A stretch of DNA of 64,000 nt from Paramylibacter ulvae (lineage in GTDB: Bacteria > Pseudomonadota > Alphaproteobacteria > Rhodobacterales > Rhodobacteraceae), in assembly GCF_014652655.1 (NCBI RefSeq), contig NZ_BMZF01000010.1, positions 38,924 through 102,923 on the forward strand, given 5' to 3'. The position numbers and the translations under genes were made by a program. The notes beneath the pieces are model-generated. The model saw only the letters and a program-made list of their open reading frames with translations, was not told where the DNA came from and searched no databases. Shown here piece after piece: positions 35,805-47,206 of this stretch (positions are counted from its first letter, which is position 1; every line of letters starts with the position of its first letter).

Positions 35805-36695
35805 ATGAATACACTAAAGTTGCACCCAAACGCGAGTAAGATTAATTTGGCGAAATGGGGTTTGAAAGCGTTATGCTCCGCGTCGCTAATTGCGCTTTCA
35901 ACAGTTCAGGCACAGGCCGATATTCAACTTGTATTCGGCACATATGCTGCGGACAAACCAACCGAAACGGTACGAAAATTCAAGCCTTTCCTAACTTATT
36001 TGGGCAATGAATTAACCACATCACTTGGTGAGCCCGTATCGATCAAAATGCACATCGCGCCAAGTTATGACGATGGCATCAATGACTTGGTTGAAGGCAA
36101 CGTTGATTTTTCTCGCTTTGGTCCCGCGTCATATGTGGCTGCCAAAGAAAGCAATCCAAATGTTAAAATCATCGCGATGGAATCTGAAAAGGGATCAAAA
36201 ACATTCAAAGGTGTGATCGCCATCCACAATGATAGCGATATCACTGAACTGGCCGATCTCGCAGGGCATCATTTCGCATTTGGTGATCCGCTATCCACCA
36301 TCGGCCGGTATTTGGCACAAAGCAATTTAATGGAACACGGCGTTTATGGGAAAGACTTGAAAGGTTACGAATTTTTGGGTCGCCACGATCGTGTTGGCGC
36401 TGCCGTTGGAACCAAAAAATTCGATGCCGGTGCTCTCAAAATTGGGACATTTGACAAACTCGTTGCAAAAGGTGTGCAAATTAAAATTCTGTTTGATTTT
36501 GATAATGTGACTAAGCCGTGGATTGCGAAATCTGAATTGGACCCACGCGTGTTATCCGCGATGCGACAAGTGTTTATGGATGCCAAAGATCCCAAAGTTT
36601 TGAAAAACATCTCGAAATCTGGGTTTCTGATGGGCGACGACTCTGATTTTTCCCCCATTCGCGCGGCAATCCAGAACAGCACTAAGTTCGACTAA
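35805..36695 (+). CDS. PhnD-like periplasmic phosphate/phosphonate-type binding protein
   Basis: A 296-residue secreted binding protein. A long N-region and hydrophobic core (residues 22-40) end with AQA before the mature start DIQLVFGTYAADKPTETV. The family pattern is visible: KPFLTYLGNEL, DDGINDLVEGNVDFSRFGPASYV, FAFGDPLSTIGRYL. PhnD-type proteins bind phosphonates or phosphite for ABC transporters, yet no permease or ATPase gene is near. Fifteen bases downstream is a membrane hybrid kinase, so this protein more likely presents a ligand to that sensor. The start at 35805 follows CCGAGG. Confidence 0.85.
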   Translation: MNTLKLHPNASKINLAKWGLKALCSASLIALSTVQAQADIQLVFGTYAADKPTETVRKFKPFLTYLGNELTTSLGEPVSIKMHIAPSYDDGINDLVEGNVDFSRFGPASYVAAKESNPNVKIIAMESEKGSKTFKGVIAIHNDSDITELADLAGHHFAFGDPLSTIGRYLAQSNLMEHGVYGKDLKGYEFLGRHDRVGAAVGTKKFDAGALKIGTFDKLVAKGVQIKILFDFDNVTKPWIAKSELDPRVLSAMRQVFMDAKDPKVLKNISKSGFLMGDDSDFSPIRAAIQNSTKFD

Positions 36696-36710
36696 TCAAG
36701 GTTAAAGAAT

Positions 36711-38981
36711 TTGCGAAACCTTCGTCTATCGTTTCAAATAGCCATGTCATTGTTTTTGGCCGCAATCTTCATCGGATTTGTTGCGGGTGAATGGGAGCGG
36801 CGAGTCGCCACGAGCCAATTACAAGATAATTTGGCACGCCAAGCGGATTTAACCGTTAGCTTGATGAATGGCTTGATGTTGGAGGCAATCATTGTAGAAG
36901 ACATCCCGTTAATTAACACAGCGTTGGAACAAGCGGTGACGCGCATTCCAACGCTGCTTGCAATTGCGGTATTCAATGAGACGGGGCAAAAAATTACCAA
37001 TTATCCATTGGACCCTATCACGACCAATGATGACACGACCAAATTCGAACAGGCCGTTACGTTTGAGGGCGAAAAATTTGGAAGCATGGAAATTTTGTGG
37101 TCAACAAGAGAGGGAAAAATCGCGGTCGCAAAAAAAGTTCAACAAACACATCGTATTATGACACTTACGATTTTTTGCTTGGCATCACTGATCTTGTTTT
37201 TAGTTTCACGCATGGCGATGCGCCCCCTTTCAATTATACATCAACGCATGCAGGCAACCATTGCACGTGAACGGGTGAATGAGTTGAAACTGCCCGGTTA
37301 TGCCGCACAAGAATTCAAGGAATTGGATGGCTCCGTTGGTATGCTGGAATTGGTGCTGAGCGAGCGTGACGAGCGCGAAACCGCTCTTAATTTCGCCAAG
37401 GATCGCGCAAATGCGGCGAGCAAGGCAAAGTCAGAATTTTTGGCAACAATGAGCCATGAAATTCGCACTCCCATGAATGGTGTAATTGGCATGGCAGAGC
37501 TTCTGCTAGAAACGAAACTGTCGAAAATCCAACGAGATTACGTCGATACAATTTCTGGATCGAGTGCAAATTTGATGGCGATTATTAATGATATCCTCGA
37601 TTTTTCAAAAATCGAAGCAGGCCGATTAGAATTGCTTGAAGAACCTTTCGTATTAGAGGAAATGGTCAATGGTATTATTCGCACGATGCTTCCGGTTGCA
37701 GCCAAGAAAAACATCGAAGTCATTTTGCAAATAGACCCCGATTTACCAACGGTTTTCGAAGGCGATAAGGTGCGCATGCAACAGATTCTGACGAATGTTA
37801 TCGGAAATGCTGTGAAATTCACGGCAAAAGGACACGTCATGGTTCACATTTCAGGAGAGCCAAATGATGATCTGATAAACGTTACATTCGTTGTAAAAGA
37901 CTCAGGGGTTGGAATACCCGAACATAAGCTGGATATAATATTTGACGCATTTCAGCAGGTTGATGGAGCAGAAAACCGCGCGTTTGATGGAACTGGGCTT
38001 GGGCTCGCGATTACACAAAGGCTTGTCCAACAAATGAACGGCATAGTTTGCGTAACATCTGAGGTTGGGGTCGGAACACAATTTAGTTTATCCATCCCGC
38101 TTCCAATCAGCGATCAATCTGTCACAAAAACCATATTGCCGGTACAACTGAACGAACATAAAAAAATACTTGTAGTGGATGATTTGGACATCAATTGCAC
38201 GATATTATCTGAACGTTTGCGATCAATTGGGTATGAAAGCTCTTCTTTTTTATTGGCCAGTGATGCTTTGCGTGAAATGAAATCGAATAGAGAATTTGAT
38301 CTCGCAATTTTGGACAATAAAATGCCAGAAATGTCTGGGTATGAGTTGGCCCAAAAAATACGTAAAATTCCAGATTATGAAACGCTGCCGATTATGATCC
38401 TATCATCTGCCGATGATTTGTCATCGCTGAACGATGCGAAAGACCTTCAAATTCAGGACGTGTTGTTAAAGCCGGTTCAGTTGAATGTCCTTCGTCAATC
38501 TATTCAGGATCTGTTTGCAGTGTCGGCCGCAAATATTTTGTCGTCAAAATCAGAGCCGGCAACAACGCCTTCGCAATATACGTCCACAGATTTAAGCAAT
38601 AGCCACATTTTAATCGCCGAAGACAACAAAACAAATCAGACGGTAATTAAGACCATTTTGAAGAAAACAAAATGCAAGGTAAGTATTGCAAAAAATGGTA
38701 AAATTGCGCGTGACATGTATTTGTCATGTGCGCCGGATTTTGTGTTAATGGATGTCTCGATGCCGGAAATGGATGGTTTACAAGCCACCAGTGAAATTAG
38801 GCGACTTGAACGGGAAAACGCAATTCGAAGACGCCCAATTGTGGCACTTACCGCAAATGCGATGCCAGGGGATCGGGAGCGATGCCTTGACGCAGGTATG
38901 GATGATTATCTTACGAAACCTGTGCGTAAAGGTGTATTATATGAATGCTTGGATAAATGGCTCGCCGATAGACCAGCCTAG
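36711..38981 (+). CDS. Membrane hybrid histidine kinase with two receiver domains
   Basis: A 756-residue kinase: membrane helix at about 8-25, a 120-residue periplasmic region, a second helix at 150-166 and a short linker. Then HisKA with His249 ([15 protein letters not shown]), HATPase (Asn366, DSGVGIP, GTGLGLA), receiver 1 with Asp535 and receiver 2 with Asp681 ([13 protein letters not shown]). No Hpt or DNA-binding output domain is present, so a phosphotransfer partner lies elsewhere. The start is TTG at 36711 after CAAGG; it gives an Arg-rich N-end for the first helix. It is paired with the PhnD-like protein and converges on the giant fusion gene with a shared CTAG stop. Confidence 0.88.
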   Translation: MRNLRLSFQIAMSLFLAAIFIGFVAGEWERRVATSQLQDNLARQADLTVSLMNGLMLEAIIVEDIPLINTALEQAVTRIPTLLAIAVFNETGQKITNYPLDPITTNDDTTKFEQAVTFEGEKFGSMEILWSTREGKIAVAKKVQQTHRIMTLTIFCLASLILFLVSRMAMRPLSIIHQRMQATIARERVNELKLPGYAAQEFKELDGSVGMLELVLSERDERETALNFAKDRANAASKAKSEFLATMSHEIRTPMNGVIGMAELLLETKLSKIQRDYVDTISGSSANLMAIINDILDFSKIEAGRLELLEEPFVLEEMVNGIIRTMLPVAAKKNIEVILQIDPDLPTVFEGDKVRMQQILTNVIGNAVKFTAKGHVMVHISGEPNDDLINVTFVVKDSGVGIPEHKLDIIFDAFQQVDGAENRAFDGTGLGLAITQRLVQQMNGIVCVTSEVGVGTQFSLSIPLPISDQSVTKTILPVQLNEHKKILVVDDLDINCTILSERLRSIGYESSSFLLASDALREMKSNREFDLAILDNKMPEMSGYELAQKIRKIPDYETLPIMILSSADDLSSLNDAKDLQIQDVLLKPVQLNVLRQSIQDLFAVSAANILSSKSEPATTPSQYTSTDLSNSHILIAEDNKTNQTVIKTILKKTKCKVSIAKNGKIARDMYLSCAPDFVLMDVSMPEMDGLQATSEIRRLERENAIRRRPIVALTANAMPGDRERCLDAGMDDYLTKPVRKGVLYECLDKWLADRPA

Positions 38982-41900
38982 GCCTGTTTATTGATTGCAG
39001 TTTTTAAATCGTTAGATGTGATGCAAAGCTCGCCCGTTATGTGAACAGATACCTCGGTTCCCGTTTCTATTTCGGGAGCTGTTTGGCAATCTACCAACAT
39101 TGTGATGTTTTTTTCCCGTGCCACAATTGACATGTGGCTGAGCCAACCGCCCACTTCACAAACGACACCACCTGAACGCAGCACATAGTTGAGCCATGCT
39201 GGATGTAGTATGGTACAGATTAATATGTCTCCGTCGTGAAATCCATCAAGTGCCTCGCCACTTTCGCTTTGGTGTGATGTGGCAACATATGCGCGGCCCA
39301 ACATATCCTTGTCACCGGCGACACAAACCCCGAAATTCAATTCCCGGTTTTGAATGGAACCAAATTTTTCGCCCAAAGAAGCAATCTCGCAATCGAATAA
39401 AGACAGTCTTACAGGTCTTAGCGGGGTTTCTTTAAGTTTTTTCAGATGTTTCTGTCGCGCTTTCGCCTTTGAAATGTGTTCGTCTTGGATACGCACCCCA
39501 GAATTGCAGATTTCATCAATCTCGAAATCAAAAATTATTCCCTCAATTTCAGAACGTTTTGAAATGTTCAACAATAGTTTGCGAAGCAATGAAAACTGCT
39601 TGAGCGCCTCGTGCTTTGCGTGTTCTTTCAGGGCTTGTAATTGAAATACCTGTGTCCACTCATTTAGTAATGATTTTGGCTGTTCATGTTGTTGTTCACC
39701 CTGCGCCGCAAGGGTGCCCTTAACAAAACGATTTAGCAATTTTGGCGTTTCATGATACCTTGGCGTGCTGATTTCATAGTCAAACAAAGCACGGTGCCCG
39801 AGATTTTGCGCCACGAATTCAGCGCGGTCACGTTTTGCAATTCGCTGGCCTTGTGCGATCCATCCACTCGGTGAATATGGTGATTCAGGTTGTTGTTGTG
39901 TTATGCTGGATTCAGTTTTGTTTAGCCGCGCTTGGCTGGTTATAAAACTGGTTAAAATGTTTATGGTTTCAATCCAAACATATGTGTCTTGGATGAAATC
40001 TGAATAAATCTCCTTCAGCAATTCGACGCATTGGCGATGATTTAACCGATCTAGCTCGATGGCATCCCAGCGCGCGATTTTGTCGACAAAATCGGGTAAA
40101 AACACAGATTGAAATTCTGTTTCAATCGTATTTGCTGCGTTCAACAATCGTTTTTGAGAAGATTTATTTAGGGTTAATGCCGTCACAGATTTGATAGCAA
40201 CATCGCAATATGTTTTGCCAAACAACAAAGCCAATGAGCCAGGGGTATTTTCGGGAACATCATATCGCAATCCAAGCTGGCGACATGCTATATCAACGGG
40301 TCCACCAGCGCACCAAATTCGTGACATTATGGAAAATGACATTGGTGTCGGGCGTAGCAATAATTCTGACATCTCGTCTTGTTCGAATATTATTTCATGC
40401 GGATCATCGACGTCGATCAGTTCAAAAATGCGGTTCCATTCACCAAACGCGACGGATTTAACATCATCACCCAATACACGCGCGGTAATGTCCCGGCTTT
40501 GAACGATGTAAAATCGGTTATCTGCATAGGCCCATTCGATGTCCTGTGGTTGACCAAAGAGCTTTTCAATCTGCTGTCCCATTTTCACCAAGGGCTGCAA
40601 ATCAATTGGCGCGGTTTCATCCCCAACGGGTGTGGTTGAAAATCGCCCAAAGCGAAAACACAATGGTGTTTTGCGCCCCGAAACCAGATCGTCACCCGTG
40701 CCTGCGACCATTTCCACCATGGCGATACCTGCAGCTGTTGGGTCTTGGGTAAACAGAACACCTGCATATTCAGCACCAATCATTTGTTGGATCAATATAT
40801 TCCCATCATTGTTACCATCAGTGTTGAAATCATAAAGATCGGTATGGGATGCGGAAAATGATGCAACCACTTGGTCAAGCGCTATGGGTAGATTTTTACG
40901 CGTTACGTTCAGAACGCTTTCGAAGACCCCGGCAAAGCTTTGATTGCTGCTGTCTTCTTTCGCGGCGGAGCTTCGCACAGCACTGGTTTTTTGTGATACG
41001 AGGTTCCATATTTTATCGCAGAATTCTGATTTATTGCGAACAGAAAGATTGAGATACGCGCGAATGGTATCTGTGCGCAAAACAACACCATCTGGAACGG
41101 GAAAACCGTGGTATTTTAACAATGAGAGCCGATACGCTTTGTTCCCGCTCAATTGTAGTTGGTCACTATATGACAGGGGGCAAATATCACGATAGAAATA
41201 GCGAATTTTAAAATTTCGAAACAGATTTTGCGCGCGTGCAAAAACGCGTTTATGCACGTTGACGACATACGCTCGTTGGATCAACAAAAACAATATCGCA
41301 AGGTTGAGATAAATATTGCCTGCCGCGCTGATTTTGGCGGTAAGCGCGAATAGGGCAGGTGCGGCAATAAACCAACACAACATCAAATGGAGACGTGTTC
41401 TTGCCATCGAAAATTGCAGGTATGCACCAGCCAGTATTGCAAAAATGAGTGGCAATAAATAGCGAGGATCTGGTGTGGAAAGTGACAAAACCCACAAAAA
41501 ATCAGTTTCAAAATGCACCGCAGATTGTTCCACGGATTGCAAGCCAAGCGCCATTAAAGGCAAAAACAGTAATGCCAACATATTGCGAAACGGTGTCAGG
41601 CCCAGATCGCGTTGAAACTTTCGCATCGCGCGGGCGCGCCGTTCGGGATGATCGGCCAGATCCGTTTTTATCTTGGCAAGTGTTTTTGCGTTTTTTGCTG
41701 ATAAAATCTGATCTCTTTCAGATTTCAGCGCGATGGGCAGCACTGCGATACGCGACAACATTGCAAGTAGTGCGATGGCGATCATGAAATGGGTGCGATC
41801 GGCAACCCAAACAAGAGCGTTTGAAATTCCCGCGACCATCTGTTGCCAATATGATGTGTTTTGATCAACCAGCCATGCCTGAACATGTGGTTTTGGGGGC

Positions 41901-42976
41901 GTGGGGATGAAATAATCCCACGGAGTGGTGTAGCGCCCCAAAAATGGTATGCCATGGCGTGACAATTCGTATCCCAAAACCTGTCCCATAAAACAACTTC
42001 GCCGATCATAGCAGGCGGCGATGGTTGGTGTATTGCTCAGTGCGTTTATCTTGCTTTGTAATGTGTCGCTTGGTAATGCGCGCAACGGGATGTTGATAGC
42101 ATTTGGTAAATGTGAAACGGCAAAATCTGCGGGGTATCGCGCATCGATAATTTGCAACTCGCCCTGCGTAACAAGGGTTTGAAATGTGTTGGTATCAATC
42201 AATTTATCCTTGTTCGGATAATCTGGAATGGCGCGCAAGTCATGCAAGCCGCGTACATCTGAATTGGAAAATACGCGCCCTTCGACGATCCACTTTTCGA
42301 TGCCCCCTGCGATGAAGCGACAATCAATTCCTAGCGCAGCCAGCTTGGCACAAGTTTCGGAGCTTCGATTGCCGTTATGACAATATAGCACGACAGATTT
42401 ATCCTGAAACTGTTCCAAATTTTCGGCGATATCGGGGAATCGGATGTGGCTGGAATTTGGCAAGCGTCCCATCTGTGTTTCCGCCGTTTCGCGGATATCC
42501 AAAAATAATGTATCGGTGCTTTCCAACAACTGGTTTGCATCAGTGGTGTTAATCGCTAACGGATTTGTTGATTGGTTTTTATAAGGTGTTTCAATCAATG
42601 TGGCGTCTTGAATTTTTGTGCCGTCAAATTGGGCGGGACGCAAAAGCGTTGCTTGCAATCGGGTTTTTTGCGCCTGCTTTTGTGTTGTATATTGCCAAAT
42701 ATTTGCCCCCGCCAACACGACACATGCCCCAAATAATCCAAACATTATCCAACCGGTTATTTTGGAGTTTTGTTTACGTTTTTTACGCATTCCATATGCG
42801 GCACTGCCACCGGTAAGCATGGCAAATCCGACCGCAAAGAGTTGTGTAAGTGATGAAACCGACCCGATGACCAATTCGGGCGAGGGGATTGCAACCGCAG
42901 GTGTCGAGCTACAAAAAATAACGCTGAATAAGACCAAAGTGAAAATGAAGCGGTGAAAATCAAAATTAATTTGCAT
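38978..42976 (-). CDS. Giant membrane fusion: double rhodanese, YidC-like insertase and PEP-synthase-like phosphotransferase
   Basis: A 1332-residue protein. Residues 8-29 are a signal peptide or anchor, and two helices follow (about 43-62 and 74-93). Rhodanese 1 spans about 145-235 (Cys199 in CHNGNRS); rhodanese 2 spans 260-360 (Cys322 in CYDRRS). Residues 373-575 are YidC/Oxa1-like, with the groove arginine equivalent at Arg409 ([10 protein letters not shown]) and a basic cytoplasmic loop at 419-464. Residues 600-830 are an ATP-grasp domain like PEP synthase ([25 protein letters not shown]). Residues 1215-1318 are the swivelling phosphohistidine domain with His1281 in [13 protein letters not shown]. 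Topology places the rhodaneses outside and the kinase inside the cell. Function is unknown. The start at 42976 gives a normal signal peptide. Confidence 0.85.
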   Translation of the reverse strand: MQINFDFHRFIFTLVLFSVIFCSSTPAVAIPSPELVIGSVSSLTQLFAVGFAMLTGGSAAYGMRKKRKQNSKITGWIMFGLFGACVVLAGANIWQYTTQKQAQKTRLQATLLRPAQFDGTKIQDATLIETPYKNQSTNPLAINTTDANQLLESTDTLFLDIRETAETQMGRLPNSSHIRFPDIAENLEQFQDKSVVLYCHNGNRSSETCAKLAALGIDCRFIAGGIEKWIVEGRVFSNSDVRGLHDLRAIPDYPNKDKLIDTNTFQTLVTQGELQIIDARYPADFAVSHLPNAINIPLRALPSDTLQSKINALSNTPTIAACYDRRSCFMGQVLGYELSRHGIPFLGRYTTPWDYFIPTPPKPHVQAWLVDQNTSYWQQMVAGISNALVWVADRTHFMIAIALLAMLSRIAVLPIALKSERDQILSAKNAKTLAKIKTDLADHPERRARAMRKFQRDLGLTPFRNMLALLFLPLMALGLQSVEQSAVHFETDFLWVLSLSTPDPRYLLPLIFAILAGAYLQFSMARTRLHLMLCWFIAAPALFALTAKISAAGNIYLNLAILFLLIQRAYVVNVHKRVFARAQNLFRNFKIRYFYRDICPLSYSDQLQLSGNKAYRLSLLKYHGFPVPDGVVLRTDTIRAYLNLSVRNKSEFCDKIWNLVSQKTSAVRSSAAKEDSSNQSFAGVFESVLNVTRKNLPIALDQVVASFSASHTDLYDFNTDGNNDGNILIQQMIGAEYAGVLFTQDPTAAGIAMVEMVAGTGDDLVSGRKTPLCFRFGRFSTTPVGDETAPIDLQPLVKMGQQIEKLFGQPQDIEWAYADNRFYIVQSRDITARVLGDDVKSVAFGEWNRIFELIDVDDPHEIIFEQDEMSELLLRPTPMSFSIMSRIWCAGGPVDIACRQLGLRYDVPENTPGSLALLFGKTYCDVAIKSVTALTLNKSSQKRLLNAANTIETEFQSVFLPDFVDKIARWDAIELDRLNHRQCVELLKEIYSDFIQDTYVWIETINILTSFITSQARLNKTESSITQQQPESPYSPSGWIAQGQRIAKRDRAEFVAQNLGHRALFDYEISTPRYHETPKLLNRFVKGTLAAQGEQQHEQPKSLLNEWTQVFQLQALKEHAKHEALKQFSLLRKLLLNISKRSEIEGIIFDFEIDEICNSGVRIQDEHISKAKARQKHLKKLKETPLRPVRLSLFDCEIASLGEKFGSIQNRELNFGVCVAGDKDMLGRAYVATSHQSESGEALDGFHDGDILICTILHPAWLNYVLRSGGVVCEVGGWLSHMSIVAREKNITMLVDCQTAPEIETGTEVSVHITGELCITSNDLKTAINKQA

Positions 42977-43176
42977 AGTCGGACTTTCATATTGGGTGGC
43001 CAACGCTGGGGCATGGCTCACGGCAGTATGATGAACAACTGGTTAACAAAGCCTGAAGCAGTTTAGTAAAAATTAACGGTTTCAAGGGATCGGCGAAAAT
43101 CGGCGGGTGAAAAATTTGTGTTTTGGTATTTGAAATAATCTTGGCTACATTGATCGAAGTAAGAGTAGGGGTGATT

Positions 43177-43950
43177 ATGCGGTGCATTTTGTTGGTGATG
43201 TTATTCTTGGCCGCCTGTGGTGGGCGTGCCCCCGAACCCGTCAACGCACCGTTACAGCCAAATGGAACCCGATTTGCGGATGCCGATCCCCACGATTGGC
43301 AAGGAAGAAAGCCGTGGCAATATACAGTGCATGGTATCGACGTTTCCAAATACCAAGGGACGATTGATTGGCGAACGGTGCGCCGATCCGGGATAAAATT
43401 CGCCTATATCAAGGCAACCGAAGGTGGCGATCATCTGGATGAAAAATTCAATGAAAACTGGCGAGGTGCTGCGCGCGCTGGTGTAAAACGCGGCGCATAT
43501 CATTTTTACTACTTCTGTCGCCCGGCGTATCAACAGGCGAATTGGTTCATTCAAAATGTGCCAAAATCGCGCGGGGCATTGCCACCTGTTTTGGACATGG
43601 AATGGAACCATCGTTCACCGACTTGTCGTTTTCGCCCAGAACCAGCAAAGGTACGCAGCGAAATGCGGGTATTTTTGGATCGGGTTGGCACGGCATATGG
43701 CCAGCGCCCAGTGATCTATGCCACCGTAGATTTTTATCATCGAAACGAGCTGTGGCGCGTGCGTGGATATGAATTCTGGTTGCGTTCCGTCGCAGCACAC
43801 CCATCCAAAATCTATCCCAACCGGCCTTGGGCATTTTGGCAATACACAGGATCAGGAATTGTGCCCGGTGTGCCGCGCCCGACGGATATAAACGTCTTCT
43901 CTGGCGGCACACAGGCTTGGTCAAGTTGGGTTGTGCGAAACGCGCGTTAA
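43177..43950 (+). CDS. GH25-family lysozyme lipoprotein
   Basis: A 257-residue muramidase of glycoside hydrolase family 25. The N-terminus is a lipoprotein signal with lipobox LAAC (Cys14). The catalytic domain has GIDVSKYQG (Asp55), KATEGG, GAYHFYYF and the catalytic DMEW (Asp140, Glu142). It would cleave the MurNAc-GlcNAc bond of peptidoglycan from the envelope. ATG at 43177 is chosen because it gives a proper lipoprotein signal; the frame upstream to 43123 adds only unlikely residues. It diverges from the giant fusion gene and ends 8 bases from the end of gcvP. Confidence 0.92.
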   Translation: MRCILLVMLFLAACGGRAPEPVNAPLQPNGTRFADADPHDWQGRKPWQYTVHGIDVSKYQGTIDWRTVRRSGIKFAYIKATEGGDHLDEKFNENWRGAARAGVKRGAYHFYYFCRPAYQQANWFIQNVPKSRGALPPVLDMEWNHRSPTCRFRPEPAKVRSEMRVFLDRVGTAYGQRPVIYATVDFYHRNELWRVRGYEFWLRSVAAHPSKIYPNRPWAFWQYTGSGIVPGVPRPTDINVFSGGTQAWSSWVVRNAR

Positions 43951-43958
43951 CGCGCGCC

Positions 43959-46802
43959 TTATTCGGCTGCGTCTTGGTATTCATCCATTGGCGGGCAAGA
44001 GCAGATCAAGTTACGATCACCAAACGCATTGTCCACACGGTTCACAGGCGCCCAGTATTTATCCACCTTGAATGATCCAGGAGGGAAGCAACCCTGTTCA
44101 CGTGAATAGGGGCGATCCCAATCGCTAACCAAATCGCGCATGGTGTGTGGGGCATTGTGCAACGGGTTATTGTCGGCTGGGTATTTGCCAGATTTCACAT
44201 CCTGTGCTTCTGCGTGGATGGCAAGCATTGCATCGCAAAAACGATCAAGTTCCGCCTTTGGTTCGGATTCAGTTGGTTCCACCATCAATGTGCCCGAAAC
44301 GGGGAAAGACATGGTCGGCGCGTGAAATCCGCAATCAACCAAGCGTTTCGCGACATCGTCCACCGTAACACCGTATTCGGCCATGGGGCGGGTGTCCAAA
44401 ATGCATTCATGCGCCACACGGCCCTTGGGGCCCTTGTAGAGCACATCATATGCACCTTCCAATCGCTTGGCGATGTAATTGGCATTTAAGATTGCGAATT
44501 TGGTTGCTTGTGTCAGGCCATCCGCACCCATCATCAAGCAATAGGCCCATGAAATGGGAAGCAAGCTGGGTGAACCATATTGTGCCGCCGATACCGCACC
44601 TGACGTGCCTTCGCTGTGATGCCCAGGAAGGTGGGGAATAAGGTGTTTTTTAATGCCGATGGGTCCCATGCCGGGGCCACCACCACCATGTGGAATGCAA
44701 AATGTTTTGTGCAGGTTCAGGTGCGAAACATCAGACCCAATTTCACCAGGTTGGGCCAAGCCCACCATCGCGTTCATATTCGCGCCATCCATGTAGACCT
44801 GTCCGCCATGTTCATGGGTGATGTCACAGATTTCGCGCACGCGCTCTTCGAATACGCCGTGAGTGGATGGATATGTGATCATGCACGCGGCAAGGTTTTC
44901 GGAATGCTGTTCGGCCTTGGCGCGGAAATCATCCACGTCAATATCGCCATTTTCCGCCGTTGCCACGGCGACAACTTTGTAACCCACCATTTGCGCACTG
45001 GCAGGGTTGGTGCCGTGTGCCGACATTGGGATCAAACAGATGTCGCGGTGATCATCGCCATTGGCGCGGTGGTATGCAGCGATGGTCAACAACCCAGCAT
45101 ATTCGCCCTGTGCACCAGAGTTAGGTTGCATTGAGATCGCATCGTAACCCGTTATTTCACAAAGCTTTTTCGACAAATCTTTGATCAAAAAATCGTAACC
45201 CATGGTTTGCGATTTTGGTGCATAGGGGTGAATATTGGCGAAACCTTTCCATGTGATTGGCATCATTTCCGCCGCCGCGTTGAGCTTCATCGTGCAAGAC
45301 CCAAGCGGGATCATCGCGCGATCCAATGCCAAATCACGATCGGCAAGACGGCGCATATAACGTGTCATTTCTGCCTCTGATCGGTTCATGTGAAAAATTG
45401 GATGGGTCATATATTCAGACGCACGCGCCATACCATCTGGCAGGCAATGTTTCGCATCGGTTGGGAATGCAGCATCATCCAAACCAAAGGCACGCCAAAC
45501 GGCACCCAACGTTTCATCCGTGGTCATTTCATCCACAGAAATACCAATTTTTGTTTTGCCAACTGCGCGTAAATTCACGCCTTCATTTAATGCGGACTTG
45601 ATGATGACAGATTGTAATGCGCCAACCTCCACCGCGAATGTGTCAAAAAACTCTGGAGCATCAATGGTAAAGCCAAGCTGGGCAATACCAGATGCCAGTT
45701 TTGAGCCCATCAAATGAATACGCTGCGCAATTGCCTTTAACCCCACGGGGCCGTGGAAAACCGCGTACATTGATGCCATCACTGCCAATAATGCTTGGGC
45801 GGTACAAACATTGGATGTCGCCTTTTCACGGCGAATATGTTGTTCGCGGGTTTGCAACGCCAAGCGATAGGCCTTGTTGCCACGTGCATCGACAGACACA
45901 CCGACAATGCGCCCTGGCATGTTGCGTTTAAATGCATCGCGCGTGGACATATATGCCGCGTGCGGGCCGCCATATCCAAGGGGCACGCCAAATCGTTGGC
46001 TTGACCCGACACAGATATCAGCACCCATCGCACCCGGTTCTTTGATCAAGGTTAGGGACAATGGATCGGCGGCAACAACACCAATGGCCTTGGCCGCGTG
46101 CAGGGCTTCCATTTGTGGTGTGAAATCACGCACATGCCCATGCGTTCCTGGGTATTGGAAAATCGCCCCAAATACTTCGTCTGCGTTCAAATCATCAACT
46201 GATCCAACCACAATTTCAATGTTTAGCGGTGCAGCGCGTGTGCGCATCACATCAATGTTTTGCGGGTGACAGTTTTCGTCGATGAAAAACTTGGTCGCTT
46301 TGGATTTTGAAACACGTTGCGCCATTGTCATTGCTTCGGCACAGGCGGTGGATTCATCCAGCAGTGATGCGTTGGCCACTTCCATCCCTGTTAGATCAAT
46401 GATCATGGTTTGATAGTTTAACAATGCTTCCAATCGGCCTTGGGAAATTTCTGGCTGATACGGGGTATATGCCGTGTACCATGCAGGGTTTTCCAAAATG
46501 TTGCGCTGAATGGCGGGGGGAGTGAACGTGTCGTAATATCCTTGCCCGATCAAAGAAGTGACAACGCGGTTCATTTTGCCAACATCACGCATATAGCTCA
46601 GCAATTGCCATTCTGACATGGGTTCACCCGTATCCAACGCCTTTTTTTGACGAATGCTTTTGGGCACAGTTTCATCAATCAGCGCATCAAGGGACGCAGC
46701 CCCCACAACCTTTAGCATTTCTTCTGTTTCTGCGGGCGATGGGCCGATGTGGCGTCGGTTCGCAAAATCATATGCTTTGTAATCTGTCATATCGTAAGTC
46801 AT
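43959..46802 (-). CDS. gcvP: Glycine dehydrogenase (decarboxylating), P-protein
   Basis: A 947-residue PLP enzyme of the glycine cleavage system, standard length for the fused alpha/beta form. It opens [18 protein letters not shown] and carries the PLP lysine in [18 protein letters not shown]. It decarboxylates glycine and passes the aminomethyl group to lipoyl-GcvH. It is the third gene of gcvT-gcvH-gcvP; 15 bases separate it from gcvH, with AAGGAT before the ATG. The whole operon is probably controlled by the glycine riboswitch upstream of gcvT. Confidence 0.97.
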   Translation of the reverse strand: MTYDMTDYKAYDFANRRHIGPSPAETEEMLKVVGAASLDALIDETVPKSIRQKKALDTGEPMSEWQLLSYMRDVGKMNRVVTSLIGQGYYDTFTPPAIQRNILENPAWYTAYTPYQPEISQGRLEALLNYQTMIIDLTGMEVANASLLDESTACAEAMTMAQRVSKSKATKFFIDENCHPQNIDVMRTRAAPLNIEIVVGSVDDLNADEVFGAIFQYPGTHGHVRDFTPQMEALHAAKAIGVVAADPLSLTLIKEPGAMGADICVGSSQRFGVPLGYGGPHAAYMSTRDAFKRNMPGRIVGVSVDARGNKAYRLALQTREQHIRREKATSNVCTAQALLAVMASMYAVFHGPVGLKAIAQRIHLMGSKLASGIAQLGFTIDAPEFFDTFAVEVGALQSVIIKSALNEGVNLRAVGKTKIGISVDEMTTDETLGAVWRAFGLDDAAFPTDAKHCLPDGMARASEYMTHPIFHMNRSEAEMTRYMRRLADRDLALDRAMIPLGSCTMKLNAAAEMMPITWKGFANIHPYAPKSQTMGYDFLIKDLSKKLCEITGYDAISMQPNSGAQGEYAGLLTIAAYHRANGDDHRDICLIPMSAHGTNPASAQMVGYKVVAVATAENGDIDVDDFRAKAEQHSENLAACMITYPSTHGVFEERVREICDITHEHGGQVYMDGANMNAMVGLAQPGEIGSDVSHLNLHKTFCIPHGGGGPGMGPIGIKKHLIPHLPGHHSEGTSGAVSAAQYGSPSLLPISWAYCLMMGADGLTQATKFAILNANYIAKRLEGAYDVLYKGPKGRVAHECILDTRPMAEYGVTVDDVAKRLVDCGFHAPTMSFPVSGTLMVEPTESEPKAELDRFCDAMLAIHAEAQDVKSGKYPADNNPLHNAPHTMRDLVSDWDRPYSREQGCFPPGSFKVDKYWAPVNRVDNAFGDRNLICSCPPMDEYQDAAE

Positions 46803-46817
46803 AGGGGCATCCTTGGG

Positions 46818-47177
46818 TTAGCCGATCAACTCTTTGTATTCGTCTTCTTCCATCAACTCGTCCATGTCGGACGGTGTGGTCAGTTTCATTTTGAAAAACC
46901 AAGCGGCACCCAATGGGTCTTCGTTTACCAAGGCTGGGTTTTCGACCAAGGCTTCGTTGACCTCAATGATTTCGCCATCAAGTGGGGCCAAAATATCGGA
47001 TGCAGCTTTTACGCTTTCGATCACGACGACATCGTCACCCTTTGATACATTGATGCCCGCCTCTGGTAATTCAACGAATACCAATTCGCCCAATGCTTCG
47101 GCGGCGTGTGGTGTGATGCCAACGATTACGTGGTCGTCATTTGGTTCCAGCCATTCGTGTTCTTCGGTGAATTTCAT
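46818..47177 (-). CDS. gcvH: Glycine cleavage system H-protein
   Basis: A 119-residue lipoyl carrier. It opens [20 protein letters not shown], with the lipoylated lysine in [12 protein letters not shown] near residue 59. It shuttles the aminomethyl and reduced lipoyl arms between GcvP, GcvT and lipoamide dehydrogenase. The middle gene of the operon, 29 bases after gcvT, with AGGAG upstream. Complete and typical. Confidence 0.97.
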   Translation of the reverse strand: MKFTEEHEWLEPNDDHVIVGITPHAAEALGELVFVELPEAGINVSKGDDVVVIESVKAASDILAPLDGEIIEVNEALVENPALVNEDPLGAAWFFKMKLTTPSDMDELMEEDEYKELIG

Positions 47178-47206
47178 CTGGGTGTTCTCCTTGTTGATGT
47201 GTTTTT

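Noticed and set aside
38978..42976. Naming the giant fusion a rifampin phosphotransferase or PEP synthase
   Set aside because: The ATP-grasp and phosphohistidine domains fit either family in general, but the membrane and rhodanese parts and the divergent middle region make a specific activity unsafe.
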